NCBI RefSeq assembly: GCF_022489025.1
Contig: NZ_JAKVTG010000007.1
Coordinates: 94,297-158,296 of the forward strand
Length of the DNA stretch: 64,000 nucleotides
Reading direction: 5' to 3'
Origin: Planococcus halocryophilus
GTDB taxonomy: Bacteria > Bacillota > Bacilli > Bacillales_A > Planococcaceae
Made by a program: the position numbers and the translations under genes. Positions 1 to 9,033 of this stretch are shown here, piece by piece (position 1 is the first letter of the stretch; every line of letters starts with the position of its first letter). Below the pieces are notes generated by a model, which made no database searches, had not been told where the DNA came from, and saw only the letters and a list, made by a program, of their open reading frames with translations.

Positions 1-130
1 ATTTAAAGCCTTCGTCCATTTCTGGATAAGCTTCGAATACCAATGTGCGAAGTTCTGAAACGATGTCTTGTACTGGGTTTTCTAGCCCTTCGATAAATTC
101 ATCTACTTGCGGATCTTTGACTGGATGCAT
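1..130 (-). CDS. DUF1801 family protein, N-terminal part (cut by window)
   Basis: Only the first 43 codons lie in the window; the gene continues past position 1. The start ATG (128-130, complement) follows an AAGGGG ribosome binding site. The visible peptide begins MHPVKDPQVDEFIEGL and has the short helical pattern (VDEFIEGL..PVQDIVSELRTLV) typical of DUF1801/YdhG-like proteins, small cytosolic proteins of unsettled function. The family call rests on a short N-terminus and is moderate. It lies 13 bases downstream of the XRE-cupin gene on the same strand, so the two may be co-transcribed. Confidence 0.5.
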   Translation of the reverse strand, partial: MHPVKDPQVDEFIEGLENPVQDIVSELRTLVFEAYPEMDEGFK

Positions 131-143
131 AGACAGATTCCCC

Positions 144-662
144 TTAATTCGTTTTGGATGATACGAGTAAAAATTGTACATCGTGCTCCGTTAAGTTAAA
201 CCAATAATGTCTTTTACGTGCATCAAACATGATGGATTGTCGCTTGGTAAGTTCGGTACGTTCGCCGTCCACCTCGACAGTTAACACCCCATCCAATACG
301 AATAAAAACTCATAACCACTATGAGCAAATGGATTACCTTCGGATTCAGCAGGTTTCATAGTCACCAGCATCGGGACTAAATTTGCTTCTTTAACGCCGT
401 GTGACAAATCTTTGTAGTGGAATTTTTCGAGTCGAGATTCCCAATCGGTTTTTTCGGTTTCATTAGCGAAAAAAAGACTAGGGTCGACATTTAAAGCATC
501 TGCTATTTTCCGCAGCGATTCTAATGTCACGCTCGATTTTCCGCGTTCGACTTGCGATAAGAAGCTAATGGAGACATTGGTTTGCTCTGCTAACTCTTTC
601 AAGGTCAATTTGCGCTCCTTGCGAAGATTTTTTAATGTTACCCCAATTGTTCCGTTCGACAT
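144..662 (-). CDS. XRE-family regulator with C-terminal cupin domain
   Basis: About 172 residues. An N-terminal helix-turn-helix of the XRE type (LRKERKLTLKELAEQTNVS..FLSQVERGKSSVTLESLRKIADAL) is followed by a cupin_2 beta-barrel (HSGYEFLFVLDGVLTVEVDGE) that usually binds a small effector. The start is placed at 662 because AGAGGGG lies at the right distance; an upstream in-frame ATG at 710 has no comparable site. It is divergent from the MHS transporter and ornithine-cyclodeaminase-like genes, so it is the likely local regulator of that pair (inference). A second protein of the same architecture is encoded at 34.8 kb, heading the peptide operon. The ligand cannot be read from sequence. Confidence 0.85.
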   Translation of the reverse strand: MSNGTIGVTLKNLRKERKLTLKELAEQTNVSISFLSQVERGKSSVTLESLRKIADALNVDPSLFFANETEKTDWESRLEKFHYKDLSHGVKEANLVPMLVTMKPAESEGNPFAHSGYEFLFVLDGVLTVEVDGERTELTKRQSIMFDARKRHYWFNLTEHDVQFLLVSSKTN

Positions 663-738
663 GCAGAAACCCCTCTTTACTAAATGTTCTGTCTCTATCA
701 TAACGTACATACGCTGAAAATAAAATTTAAGAAGGTTA

Positions 739-767
739 TTGACAGAATATTGCTAACTGACTAAACT
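739..767 (+). promoter_or_regulatory. Predicted sigma-A promoter of the MHS transporter operon
   Basis: TTGACA (739-744) and TAAACT (762-767) are separated by 17 bases, a consensus -35 and a 4/6 match -10. It lies in the divergent space between the XRE-cupin gene and the transporter. Confidence 0.55.
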
Positions 768-823
768 GTTGAAAAGGGAGAATTAAAGTGTCACTTCAAT
801 TTATTCGTAAAGGGGAAGTTAGA

Positions 824-2137
824 ATGGATAAAAAGCAAACACGCAAAGTTTTAACGGCAAGTCTTGTGGGGAGTTCGATTGAATGGTTTGATTATTTTTT
901 ATACGGCACCATGGCAGCATTAGTATTTAACCAATTATTTTTTGTCAACGAAGATCCAACAGTTGGGTTAATGCTCGCTTATGCATCTTTTGCATTATCA
1001 TTCTTTATTCGTCCATTTGGTGGCATTATCTTCAGTCACATCGGCGACCGCATTGGCCGCAAAAAGACATTGGTTATCACGTTGAGTTTAATGGGCTTTG
1101 CAACGTTCGCAATGGGTTTATTGCCAACTTATCAAGCAATTGGAGTTGCAGCACCAATTTTGTTAATCACACTTCGTTTAATCCAAGGACTTGGGATTGG
1201 TGGAGAATGGGGTGGCGCATTACTACTTGCGACAGAATATGCACCACCTGAAAGACGCGGATTTTTTGGAAGCATCCCACAAATGGGTGTTACGATCGGG
1301 ATGGTCATGGGAACTTTGGCGCTTTACTTGATGACTTTATTGCCAGAAGCGGCATTTATGAGCTGGGGCTGGCGCGTACCGTTTATCTTGAGTGCGTTTC
1401 TTGTTTTATTTGGTTTATGGATTCGTAAAGGCATCGACGAAACACCGGAATTTAAAGCAGTGAAAGCATCTGGAGAAATTCCGAAATTGCCGATTGTCGA
1501 TACATTAAAATATCACTGGCGTGAAGTGTTAATCGCCATTGGGGCAAAAGTTGTTGAAACAGCACCGTTTTATATTTTTGGTACGTTCGTTGTGTCTTAC
1601 GCAACAACAAATCTTGAGTTTTCAAGAACAGCAACACTCGCAGCAGTTATGATTGCAACGGTGATTACGACGATTTTGATCCCGATTATGGGTGCATTGT
1701 CTGACCGTGTCGGACGTAAGAAAATGTACGTGACTGGCGCTGTAGCGATGGGCTTGTTCGCTTTCCCTTACTTCTGGATGTTGCAACAAGGTTCTGTACT
1801 ATTGTTAATCGTTGCGACAATCATTGGACTAGGCGTTATTTGGGCGCCAATCACAGCAGTTCTTGGAACGATGTTCTCAGAGATTTTCGATGCAAAAGTT
1901 CGTTACACGGGAGTTACATTAGGCTATCAAATTGGTGCAGCATTAGCAGGGGGAACAGCGCCTTTAGTGGCAACATTCTTGCTAGCGACATTCGATAACT
2001 CATACGTGCCGGTAGCATTATATATCATGTTAACAGCCGTGATTTCGTTATTATCTATCTGGGCAGTAAAAGATTTAAGTGGCACACAAAAACAAGAAAA
2101 AGCAGCTACATTAGTAGCGAAGGAAAGCCGCGTTTAA
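824..2137 (+). CDS. MFS transporter of the metabolite:H+ symporter (MHS) family
   Basis: About 437 residues with roughly twelve hydrophobic segments. The N-terminal signature SSIEWFDYFLYGT, the loop GDRIGRKK and the stretch GGEWGGALLLATEYAPPERRGF are hallmarks of MHS proteins (ProP, ShiA, KgtP), which carry organic acids or osmolytes into the cell with protons. A second GALSDRVGRKK motif marks the symmetric half. The ATG at 824 has AGGGG eight bases upstream and gives the usual family N-terminus; a GTG at 788 preceded by AGGGAG is the alternative and adds 12 residues. The ornithine-cyclodeaminase-like gene follows after 24 bases, suggesting one operon for uptake and use of an amino or imino acid. 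The substrate is not determined. Confidence 0.85.
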   Translation: MDKKQTRKVLTASLVGSSIEWFDYFLYGTMAALVFNQLFFVNEDPTVGLMLAYASFALSFFIRPFGGIIFSHIGDRIGRKKTLVITLSLMGFATFAMGLLPTYQAIGVAAPILLITLRLIQGLGIGGEWGGALLLATEYAPPERRGFFGSIPQMGVTIGMVMGTLALYLMTLLPEAAFMSWGWRVPFILSAFLVLFGLWIRKGIDETPEFKAVKASGEIPKLPIVDTLKYHWREVLIAIGAKVVETAPFYIFGTFVVSYATTNLEFSRTATLAAVMIATVITTILIPIMGALSDRVGRKKMYVTGAVAMGLFAFPYFWMLQQGSVLLLIVATIIGLGVIWAPITAVLGTMFSEIFDAKVRYTGVTLGYQIGAALAGGTAPLVATFLLATFDNSYVPVALYIMLTAVISLLSIWAVKDLSGTQKQEKAATLVAKESRV

Positions 2138-2161
2138 GCGCATATTTTTAGGAGGGGTTTC

Positions 2162-3145
2162 ATGCTTATCATCAACGAACAACAGATTCAGCAACAATAC
2201 GAAATGAGTGACGCCATCCGCGACGTAACAGAAATGCTTCGGGCAAAAGAGCAGGGCCAGATTAATAACCCGCATCGCACCGTCCTTAGCTTTCCAGAAC
2301 GCCAAGCCTCAGCACTTTATATGCCAAGTGCAGATATGGTCAATAAAATCTCAGGCGTGAAAATCGTCACCATCTTTCCGGAAAACCCGGCACAAAACAA
2401 GCCGACGACTCAAGGGGTGATTCTTTTGTCAGACGGAGATAACGGAGAACATGTGGCAATGATGACGGCATCGTATTTAACGCGATTGCGCACAGGCGCA
2501 CTTAGCGGAATTGCAACGGATTTGTTGGCACGAAAAGATAGTCGCGTACTGACAGTGATCGGTACAGGCGGCATGGCGTTCGAGCAAGTGCTTGGCGTAT
2601 TAGCAGTGAGACCCATCAAAAAAATAATTTTGGTAAACCGCACACCGGAAAAAGCACAGCGGTTTGGTGAACGGCTTGTTGAATTCGGTATCGATATTCC
2701 GTACACAGTCGAACCAAACGTGTCATCTGCCGTTCAGCAAGCAGACATCATTTGCTGCGCCACCCGTTCGAACGATCCGGTGTTTAACGGAGACGATTTA
2801 AAACCAGGTACGCACATTAACGGCGTCGGTTCTTATTTGCCAAGCATGCGCGAAGTCGATGAAACGACCATCTTGCGCGCTGACAAAATCGTCGCTGACG
2901 ACTTACCAGGCGTTAAAGACGAAGCAGGCGAATTAATCCACACCGTTAAAACGGGCGCCTGGTCATTCGATCAACTGCATGCAGAACTTGGGCAAATCGT
3001 TGTAGAAACTGCTGCAGGCCGTGAGTCGGAATCGGAAATCACCTTCTTCAAATGCGTTGGCGCCGCTTATTTTGATCTCGCTGTAGCCAAAGGTGTTTAC
3101 AGCAAAATAAAAGCAAATGGTACGGGCATAGAAGTAGAGATGTAA
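2162..3145 (+). CDS. Ornithine cyclodeaminase / mu-crystallin family protein
   Basis: 327 residues, the normal length for the family, with NAD(P)-dependent members that act as ornithine cyclodeaminase, alanine dehydrogenase or delta1-pyrroline-2-carboxylate reductase. The conserved GVKIVTIFPENP, LRTGALSGIATDLLAR and Rossmann motif VIGTGGMAFEQ are present. The ATG follows AGGAGGGG. It is directly downstream of the MHS transporter and ends in a strong terminator. The partner transporter suggests a catabolic role for an imported amino or imino acid, but which reaction applies cannot be told from sequence. Confidence 0.8.
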   Translation: MLIINEQQIQQQYEMSDAIRDVTEMLRAKEQGQINNPHRTVLSFPERQASALYMPSADMVNKISGVKIVTIFPENPAQNKPTTQGVILLSDGDNGEHVAMMTASYLTRLRTGALSGIATDLLARKDSRVLTVIGTGGMAFEQVLGVLAVRPIKKIILVNRTPEKAQRFGERLVEFGIDIPYTVEPNVSSAVQQADIICCATRSNDPVFNGDDLKPGTHINGVGSYLPSMREVDETTILRADKIVADDLPGVKDEAGELIHTVKTGAWSFDQLHAELGQIVVETAAGRESESEITFFKCVGAAYFDLAVAKGVYSKIKANGTGIEVEM

Positions 3146-3154
3146 AGTTGAGTG

Positions 3155-3193
3155 ATCCCCCAAGCGGCGTATGTTGCTTGGGGGATTTTTTTG
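3155..3193 (+). terminator. Rho-independent terminator after the OCD-family gene
   Basis: An 11-bp stem, ATCCCCCAAGC (3155-3165) with GCTTGGGGGAT (3176-3186), is followed by a run of T. The first array of 21-bp repeats begins about 20 bases further on. Confidence 0.9.
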
Positions 3194-3213
3194 TTGGGGA
3201 GTGTGGAAGGGGG

Positions 3214-3604
3214 ATGTGAAGTTTTGGGGTCTTTACCTGAACTTTTGAACTCTTTACATGAACTTTTGAAGTTTATACATGAACTTTTAGAGTCTTTACC
3301 GGGATGGCGATTTATACATGAATTTTTGAGCTCTTTACCTGAACTTTTCGCACTCTTACCTGAACTTTTGAAGCTTATACCTGAACTTTTAGAGTCTTTA
3401 CCGGGATGGCTATTTATACATGAATTTTTGAGCTCTTTACCTGAACTTTTCGCACTCTTACCTGAACTTTTAGAGCTTATACCTGAACTTTTAGCATCCT
3501 TACATGGATAGCGATTTATACCTGAATTTTTGAGCTCTTTACATGAATTTTCGAAGTCTTAACCTGAACTTTTAATGCTTTAACCTGAACTTTTAAAGCC
3601 TTTA
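3214..3604 (+). repeat. Degenerate 21-bp tandem repeat array, family R1, locus 1
   Basis: About eighteen imperfect units with consensus TTTACMTGAACTTTTGARSTC (M=A/C). Units differ mainly in the last bases, and two divergent units read TTTACCGGGATGGC. Because the period is a multiple of three the array has a long open frame, but that frame starts inside the terminator and encodes only an LPELLxSLHELL-like repeat, so I do not call it a gene. Three more loci (17083, 24683, 27002) carry the same family, all on the + strand and all just past the terminator of a + strand gene. Confidence 0.9.
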
Positions 3605-3693
3605 AAGAGATCAAAATCGCTACACCAACTTCTCAACATATTTTCTTACAAAAAATTCGCTTTTTCATAATTTATTTGTATAATGATGGAAAG

Positions 3694-3724
3694 TAAAAAA
3701 AGCAACGCGTCAGAGCGCATTGCT
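3694..3724 (-). terminator. Terminator of the maltose acetyltransferase gene
   Basis: In the minus-strand transcript AGCAATGCG pairs with CGCGTTGCT (one U-G pair) and is followed by six T. The wobble only works on this strand, which assigns the terminator to maa. Confidence 0.85.
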
Positions 3725-3725
3725 T

Positions 3726-4286
3726 TTATTCCTCTATTTGCTTAATGATTCGTGCGGGATTGCCACCTACCAACATATTGGCGGGCACGTCTTGAGTAAC
3801 AACGGCGCCAGCTGCGATAATTGCATTGTCGCCAATCGTGATGCCGGGATTAATAATGGCGCGACCGCCGATCCAGACATTGTCGCCGATTGTGACGGGT
3901 TTACCAAATTCTTTGCCAGAGTTTCGCGCTGTGGCATTTAGCGGGTGAGTCGCTGTGTATATATGAACTCCCGGAGCAATCATGCAATTGTCGCCGATCC
4001 GGATTTCGCATACATCAAGAAACACGCAGTCGAAATTGGCATAAAAATTATCGCCGACGTGAATGTTATATCCGTAATCACATCGAATGGTTGGTTCGAC
4101 GTGAATCATATCGCCGGTCGAGCCTAGTAATTTTTTCAGCAAATCTGCACGATCTTGGCCGTCCATTTCGGTAGTTTCGTTGAACAGTCGACTAAGTCGG
4201 CGAGCGTTCATGCGATTTTGGCGCAAGGTCGAATCAGCCGGATCGTACATTTCACCAGCGAGCATTTTGTCTTTTTCCGTCATCAT
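3726..4286 (-). CDS. maa: Maltose O-acetyltransferase
   Basis: 186 residues. Sugar O-acetyltransferase of the left-handed beta-helix (hexapeptide repeat) class, using acetyl-CoA to acetylate maltose or glucose that accumulates in the cytosol. The N-terminal Mac domain ([28 protein letters not shown]) is followed by hexapeptide repeats ([48 protein letters not shown]) with the catalytic histidine in the THPL motif. The ATG at 4286 follows GGGAGG; a second ATG directly adjoins. It has its own terminator. Its place at the edge of the alpha-glucoside cluster fits a detoxifying or overflow role. Confidence 0.9.
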   Translation of the reverse strand: MMTEKDKMLAGEMYDPADSTLRQNRMNARRLSRLFNETTEMDGQDRADLLKKLLGSTGDMIHVEPTIRCDYGYNIHVGDNFYANFDCVFLDVCEIRIGDNCMIAPGVHIYTATHPLNATARNSGKEFGKPVTIGDNVWIGGRAIINPGITIGDNAIIAAGAVVTQDVPANMLVGGNPARIIKQIEE

Positions 4287-4401
4287 TTGTTAGCCTCCCC
4301 GAAAAAATACTGGTAAATCGATTGTATCATAGCTAATTTCAAAAATATTTAGTAAACTTATGGAATATTCTTTATAATAGAGAGAGACAGGAGTGAAAGT
4401 T

Positions 4402-5043
4402 ATGAAAGCAATTAACAACAAAGTCGTAGGTTACAAGGGGATTGAAGTACCTTATACCGTGATGCTAACGGAAGATTACACAAAAAAATTGGCTATTTTC
4501 TTGCCAGGTGCTGGATATACAACAAAAAGTCCGCTTTTCCATTTCGCAGAAGAAATTTTCTTGAATGCAAATTACGATGTGTTGCGAGTAAACTACCAAT
4601 ATACGGACAAAGCATATGACGAGTTCACGATGACTGAATTGAACGAAGCGATTGTTCACGATGTGCGTTTAGTAATTAGCCAAGTGCTTAAAGGAAGAAA
4701 CTATCAAGACTTTTACTTGGTCGGCAAATCGCTTGGCACGATTGCGATGGGAACTGAAATGCTGCGCCCAGAATTTAGCGATGCTAAAGCTGTGTGGGTA
4801 ACACCATTACTAAATCAAGAACAGGTTCTCAACACAATGGTCAACAGCGAAAACGAAGCATTATGCTTTATTGGCGACAAAGATCGCTACTACTCAGCAG
4901 GTGCGTTCGAGCTGTTAAAAGCAAACTCAAATTTAAAATCGACACTATTGCCAGACATTAATCACCGCTTGGATTGCCAAAACGATCCACTCAAATCGAT
5001 TGATGCCTTGAAACAAATCATTGCTGGAATTAAAGAATTTTAA
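4402..5043 (+). CDS. Small alpha/beta hydrolase
   Basis: 213 residues. A compact alpha/beta-hydrolase fold with an apparent triad: nucleophile Ser in VGKSLGT, acid Asp in FIGDKDRYY and His in DINHRLD. The ATG at 4402 is chosen because AGGAGTG lies six bases upstream; a GTG at 4393 sits inside that site. The gene stands alone between the divergent maa and the convergent msmX-like gene. Substrate unknown; no signal peptide, so cytosolic. Confidence 0.7.
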   Translation: MKAINNKVVGYKGIEVPYTVMLTEDYTKKLAIFLPGAGYTTKSPLFHFAEEIFLNANYDVLRVNYQYTDKAYDEFTMTELNEAIVHDVRLVISQVLKGRNYQDFYLVGKSLGTIAMGTEMLRPEFSDAKAVWVTPLLNQEQVLNTMVNSENEALCFIGDKDRYYSAGAFELLKANSNLKSTLLPDINHRLDCQNDPLKSIDALKQIIAGIKEF

Positions 5044-5050
5044 CAAATGA

Positions 5051-5075
5051 GCTGCCCTATTGGGTGGCTTTTTTT
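5051..5075 (+). terminator. Terminator after the small hydrolase
   Basis: Stem GCTGCCC / GGGTGGC with a four-base loop and seven T. Confidence 0.8.
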
Positions 5076-5123
5076 ATGGAATACTTGTTGGCCTTTATGT
5101 GAACAAATGAAATCTCCGCTAAA

Positions 5124-5155
5124 TAAAAGAAGCCACCGAGTCATACTCGGTGGCT
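5124..5155 (-). terminator. Terminator of the MsmX-type ATPase gene
   Basis: A perfect 10-bp stem, AGCCACCGAG / CTCGGTGGCT, is followed on the minus strand by TTCTTTTATTT. Confidence 0.85.
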
Positions 5156-5169
5156 AACAAAACTCTCGA

Positions 5170-6267
5170 TTAACGAATACGTAATTCAGAGTCGCCATCA
5201 AAGAAATGGGCTTTATTCATATCAAATGCAAGATCGATTGTAGATTCGGCTTCAACGTTAAAGCGAGAATCGACACGTGCGACGAAATCTTGGTCATCGA
5301 TTTTCGAGTACAAGATGATTTCCGCACCCATCAATTCAGCAACATCGATATATGCTTGGAGCTTTGTATGTGGTGAATGTTCCAAGAATAGCGGCTCATC
5401 GTGAATATCTTCAGGACGGATACCAAGAACAAGGTTTTTGCTTTCATAGCCTTGGTCTTGAAGCATTTTTAGTTTGCTTTCTGGAATAAGAACTTTGGAA
5501 TCGCCCATGACAAAATGGCTACCAACTAATTTGCCTGTTAAAAAGTTCATAGAAGGAGAACCAATAAATCCGCCAACAAACATGTTTTCCGGTAAGTCGT
5601 AAACTTCTTTTGGCGTACCGACTTGCTGAACAAAGCCATCTTTCATAACAACTAAACGAGTCGCCATTGTCATCGCTTCTGTTTGGTCATGTGTTACATA
5701 AACGGTCGTCGTTTGGAGACGGCGGTGTAATTTTTGGATTTCTGCGCGCATTTGCACACGTAGTTTGGCGTCAAGATTGGATAAAGGCTCATCCATCAAA
5801 AAGACTTTAGCATCACGGACAATCGCACGGCCTAAAGCGACACGTTGACGCTGACCGCCTGATAGCGCTTTCGGTTTACGGTTTAAGTAATCGTCTAAAC
5901 CTAAAATTTTTGAAGCGTTGGCAACACGTGCTTTAATCTCGTCTTTTTTCATTTTGCGTAATTTCAAACTAAACGCCATGTTTTCATATACAGTCATATG
6001 CGGGTACAATGCGTAGTTTTGGAAAACCATCGCGATGTCGCGGTCTTTTGGTGACACGTCGTTAACGCGTTTGTCTCCGATATATAAATCACCATCTGTA
6101 ATATCTTCTAATCCTGCGATCATGCGAAGTGTCGTTGACTTACCACAACCTGAAGGTCCAACTAGTACTAAAAACTCTTTATCGCGAATTTCTAAGTTAA
6201 AGTCTTGTACCGAAACTACACCTTTTTCGTATTCTTTTTTGATATTAACTAATGTTAAGCCCGTCAT
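5170..6267 (-). CDS. msmX: Sugar ABC transporter ATPase, MsmX/MalK/UgpC type
   Basis: 365 residues, full length for the family. It energises importers of di- and oligosaccharides. The Walker A motif [10 protein letters not shown]-loop [13 protein letters not shown], signature [15 protein letters not shown], Walker [14 protein letters not shown] and H-loop [13 protein letters not shown] are intact, followed by the regulatory TOBE/OB domain ([11 protein letters not shown]). The mal-type permease operon at 11.9-13.5 kb has no ATPase of its own, so this protein probably serves it, as MsmX does for several importers in Bacillus (known there, inferred here). The gene is monocistronic with its own terminator. 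Confidence 0.9.
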   Translation of the reverse strand: MTGLTLVNIKKEYEKGVVSVQDFNLEIRDKEFLVLVGPSGCGKSTTLRMIAGLEDITDGDLYIGDKRVNDVSPKDRDIAMVFQNYALYPHMTVYENMAFSLKLRKMKKDEIKARVANASKILGLDDYLNRKPKALSGGQRQRVALGRAIVRDAKVFLMDEPLSNLDAKLRVQMRAEIQKLHRRLQTTTVYVTHDQTEAMTMATRLVVMKDGFVQQVGTPKEVYDLPENMFVGGFIGSPSMNFLTGKLVGSHFVMGDSKVLIPESKLKMLQDQGYESKNLVLGIRPEDIHDEPLFLEHSPHTKLQAYIDVAELMGAEIILYSKIDDQDFVARVDSRFNVEAESTIDLAFDMNKAHFFDGDSELRIR

Positions 6268-6374
6268 TTGGTTTCCCCCAATAATCTGTTTGTCGTTGGT
6301 AACAGCTTAACCGAATGACGATTGAGAGGAAATATCAAAATTGCCTAAAAATTTAAAGTTGTTTTTGTGCACAT

Positions 6375-7265
6375 TTACTTTTCAATCAATATCGCTAAGT
6401 AAACGGCCAGCGCTTCATGGAATTTCCGAACGTCGATTCCGGTGTTTTCATAAAAACGATCAAAACGATATTGCAGGCTATTGCGATGCATATGCAAAGC
6501 TTTTGCCGTTTCTGAGATATTTAAGTTATTGCGAACAAAAACTTCAATCATTTTCATCGTTTCTTCATCGCCTTGATAAACTTGCAAAACCGATTGTTTT
6601 ATTTCATTCTGGAGTGGTTCTGGTGTTTGATCAAGCAATAAATACGGAATGGCATCGGTATAACTGATAACGGTTTTTTTCGAATACAGGCTAACGGTTT
6701 TTGCACCATCGACCATTGCCTGGTAATGGGGGACAGCACCGTCCAAACTTGCACGAAGTGGACCAACGAAAAAATGGATTTTGATATACAAATCGCTCAT
6801 CAACACATCGATAATTTCATCGTAAGAAATCGGTCCGTCTTCTTTTGTGACGTATTCAACCAAAATTCCTTGATGGTCGTTTTCCCACAAAATCGGCACG
6901 TGCTGCGCATAAAAATCTTGAACCGCTTGTTTAAACGCTGCAGGGCTTATTTGTTTTTCTTGAATGGAAAAATGCACAAAGCGATACGGAGAATTTAATG
7001 GAAACGGCTTAACGTCAGCGGAAAAAGCAGGATCAACCGCAGCCGACCACTTTTTTTCTTCGTCTGTCAGCACCGGAAACGTCGGATTATAAGGCGTTAA
7101 AAATGTCGTAAGCAAAGACAAATCTCTTGGAGCAAGTTCGCTTTCGTGAATGCCTATAATCACGCCATCAGAAAATGAAAACCATTTATAGGTTGCATCT
7201 GAAGAAAGTGTGCTTTGGTCAAATAGTTGAAGCGAAGGATAGAGTTCTTTTAATTGATTGATCAT
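6375..7265 (-). CDS. PucR/CdaR-type helix-turn-helix regulator
   Basis: 296 residues. The C-terminal 60 residues (FVRNNLNISETAKALHMHR and SLQYRFDRFYENTGIDVRKF) form the PucR C-terminal HTH domain found in CdaR and PucR activators. The N-terminal part is not a recognised sensor and may be a degenerate GGDEF-like or other ligand domain. The start ATG follows AGAGGT. It is transcribed away from the alpha-glucosidase/ROK operon and toward msmX, so it may regulate either; a role in sugar use is an inference from position. Confidence 0.75.
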   Translation of the reverse strand: MINQLKELYPSLQLFDQSTLSSDATYKWFSFSDGVIIGIHESELAPRDLSLLTTFLTPYNPTFPVLTDEEKKWSAAVDPAFSADVKPFPLNSPYRFVHFSIQEKQISPAAFKQAVQDFYAQHVPILWENDHQGILVEYVTKEDGPISYDEIIDVLMSDLYIKIHFFVGPLRASLDGAVPHYQAMVDGAKTVSLYSKKTVISYTDAIPYLLLDQTPEPLQNEIKQSVLQVYQGDEETMKMIEVFVRNNLNISETAKALHMHRNSLQYRFDRFYENTGIDVRKFHEALAVYLAILIEK

Positions 7266-7351
7266 CGAATACCTCTTTTCGCAATTTTAGCATTCTGAAG
7301 AATTGCATAATTTATTCATTATACAATAAAACCACAGTTTAAATTAAGTAG

Positions 7352-7379
7352 TTGGCAAAACAGCGGATTCATGTATGAT
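7352..7379 (+). promoter_or_regulatory. Predicted promoter of the malL-ROK operon
   Basis: TTGGCA (7352-7357) and TATGAT (7374-7379) are 16 bases apart, about 40 bases before the alpha-glucosidase start. Confidence 0.5.
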
Positions 7380-7419
7380 GTTAGAATAGTAATCACTTTA
7401 CAAGAAAAGGGGCATCTTG

Positions 7420-9009
7420 ATGACTGAATGGTGGAAAAAATCGACTGTGTATCAAATTTATCCGCGAAGTTTTATGGATTCGAATGGCGATGGAATTGGC
7501 GATATTCGTGGGATTATCCAGAAACTCGATTACTTGCATGAACTCGGTGTAGATATTCTTTGGCTGTCGCCGGTATATGATTCACCGAACGACGATAACG
7601 GCTATGACATTCGCGATTATTATGAAATCATGAAAGAATTCGGCACGATGGCGGATTTTGATGAGCTATTGGAAAAAGTACACGTGCGTGACATGAAATT
7701 GGTCATGGACCTTGTCGTCAACCATACGTCTGATGAGCATGCTTGGTTTAAAGACCATCCCGATTTTTACATATGGCGCGATCAGCCAACCAATTGGCGT
7801 TCGTTTTTTGGTGGATCGACGTGGGAGTACCAAAAAGAACGCAATCAGTACTACTTGCACTTGTTTTCCAAAAAGCAGCCAGACCTAAACTGGGAAAACC
7901 CAGAAATGCGAAACGCGGTTTACGAAATGATGCGCTGGTGGCTGGATAAAGGTGTAGATGGTTTCCGGATGGATGTCATCAACATGATTTCAAAAGTTCC
8001 GGAGATGCAAGACGCACCAGGTGGCGATGCCAGCAGTCAATTTATGAATGGCCCCAATGTTCATACCTACTTAAAAGAAATGAATACACAAGTACTGTCT
8101 CAATACGATATCGTCACAGTCGGTGAAACACCAGGCACGACGCCAAAAGAAGCACGCGACTATACCGCCGCACAAAATCAAGAACTCAATATGATTTTCA
8201 CGTTCGAGCATATGGACCTCGACCAAGCATCGGGGGAGAAATGGGATTTAAAGCCGCTCGATTTGATCGATTTAAAAGAGAATCTGGAAAAATGGCAGCA
8301 CGGTTTACACGATGAAGGTTGGAATAGTTTGTACTGGAACAATCATGACCAGCCGCGCATTGTGTCGCGTTTTGGTGATGATCAACAATGGCGCGTTGAA
8401 TCAGCTAAAATGCTCGCAACGTGTCTACACTTTATGCAAGGCACGCCGTATATTTATCAAGGCGAAGAACTGGGCATGACCAATGTCCGCTTTGATGCTA
8501 TTGAAGAATACAAAGACATTGAAACCATCAATATGTATCAAGAAAAGCGCGTAGCGGGAATTTCGCATGACGACATCATGACGAAAATTTACGCGAAAGG
8601 TCGCGACAATGCACGAACGCCAATGCAATGGTCGGATGCGCCAAATGGTGGCTTTACAACAGGTACACCTTGGATAAAGGTGAATCCAAATTACACAGAT
8701 ATCAACGCTCTCCAGCATCAAGAGCCGGATTCCATTTATCAATACTATAAAAAACTCATCGCATTCCGTAAAAACATGGACATCATCACGCATGGTGACT
8801 TCCAGTTATTGCACCGCGAAGACAAAGAATTATTCGCATATACGCGTACATGGAACAAAGAAAGCTTGACCGTTTACTGTAATTTTTCAAGTCAACCAAA
8901 AACAGTAGAACGCCCAGAAGGCGACAAGTTAATCGGCAATTATAATCGTCGGAGCGGTGAAGACGAACTCGTGCTCAAGCCATACGAAGCCGTTGTATAT
9001 TACAAATAA
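7420..9009 (+). CDS. malL: GH13 alpha-glucosidase / oligo-1,6-glucosidase
   Basis: 529 residues, the usual length of cytosolic GH13 subfamily 31 enzymes that cleave isomaltose, maltose and short alpha-glucans from the non-reducing end. The (beta/alpha)8 motifs are intact: DLVVNHTSDEHAWF, nucleophile Asp in DGFRMDVI, acid/base Glu in TVGETPG and Asp in NNHDQPR. No signal peptide. The ATG at 7420 has AAAAGGGG seven bases before it. A ROK kinase follows after 24 bases, so hydrolysis and glucose phosphorylation are coupled in one operon. A second, related GH13 enzyme is encoded at 14.6 kb. Confidence 0.9.
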   Translation: MTEWWKKSTVYQIYPRSFMDSNGDGIGDIRGIIQKLDYLHELGVDILWLSPVYDSPNDDNGYDIRDYYEIMKEFGTMADFDELLEKVHVRDMKLVMDLVVNHTSDEHAWFKDHPDFYIWRDQPTNWRSFFGGSTWEYQKERNQYYLHLFSKKQPDLNWENPEMRNAVYEMMRWWLDKGVDGFRMDVINMISKVPEMQDAPGGDASSQFMNGPNVHTYLKEMNTQVLSQYDIVTVGETPGTTPKEARDYTAAQNQELNMIFTFEHMDLDQASGEKWDLKPLDLIDLKENLEKWQHGLHDEGWNSLYWNNHDQPRIVSRFGDDQQWRVESAKMLATCLHFMQGTPYIYQGEELGMTNVRFDAIEEYKDIETINMYQEKRVAGISHDDIMTKIYAKGRDNARTPMQWSDAPNGGFTTGTPWIKVNPNYTDINALQHQEPDSIYQYYKKLIAFRKNMDIITHGDFQLLHREDKELFAYTRTWNKESLTVYCNFSSQPKTVERPEGDKLIGNYNRRSGEDELVLKPYEAVVYYK

Positions 9010-9033
9010 AAACGAAGACCATAAGGAGGAACT

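Noticed and set aside
3152..3511. A 119-codon open frame on the + strand
   Set aside because: It starts inside the terminator and encodes only the 21-bp repeat (LPELLxSLHELL); the open frame follows from a period divisible by three.
3214..3604. CRISPR array
   Set aside because: Units are contiguous and degenerate with no constant repeat and unique spacer structure, and no cas genes are near.
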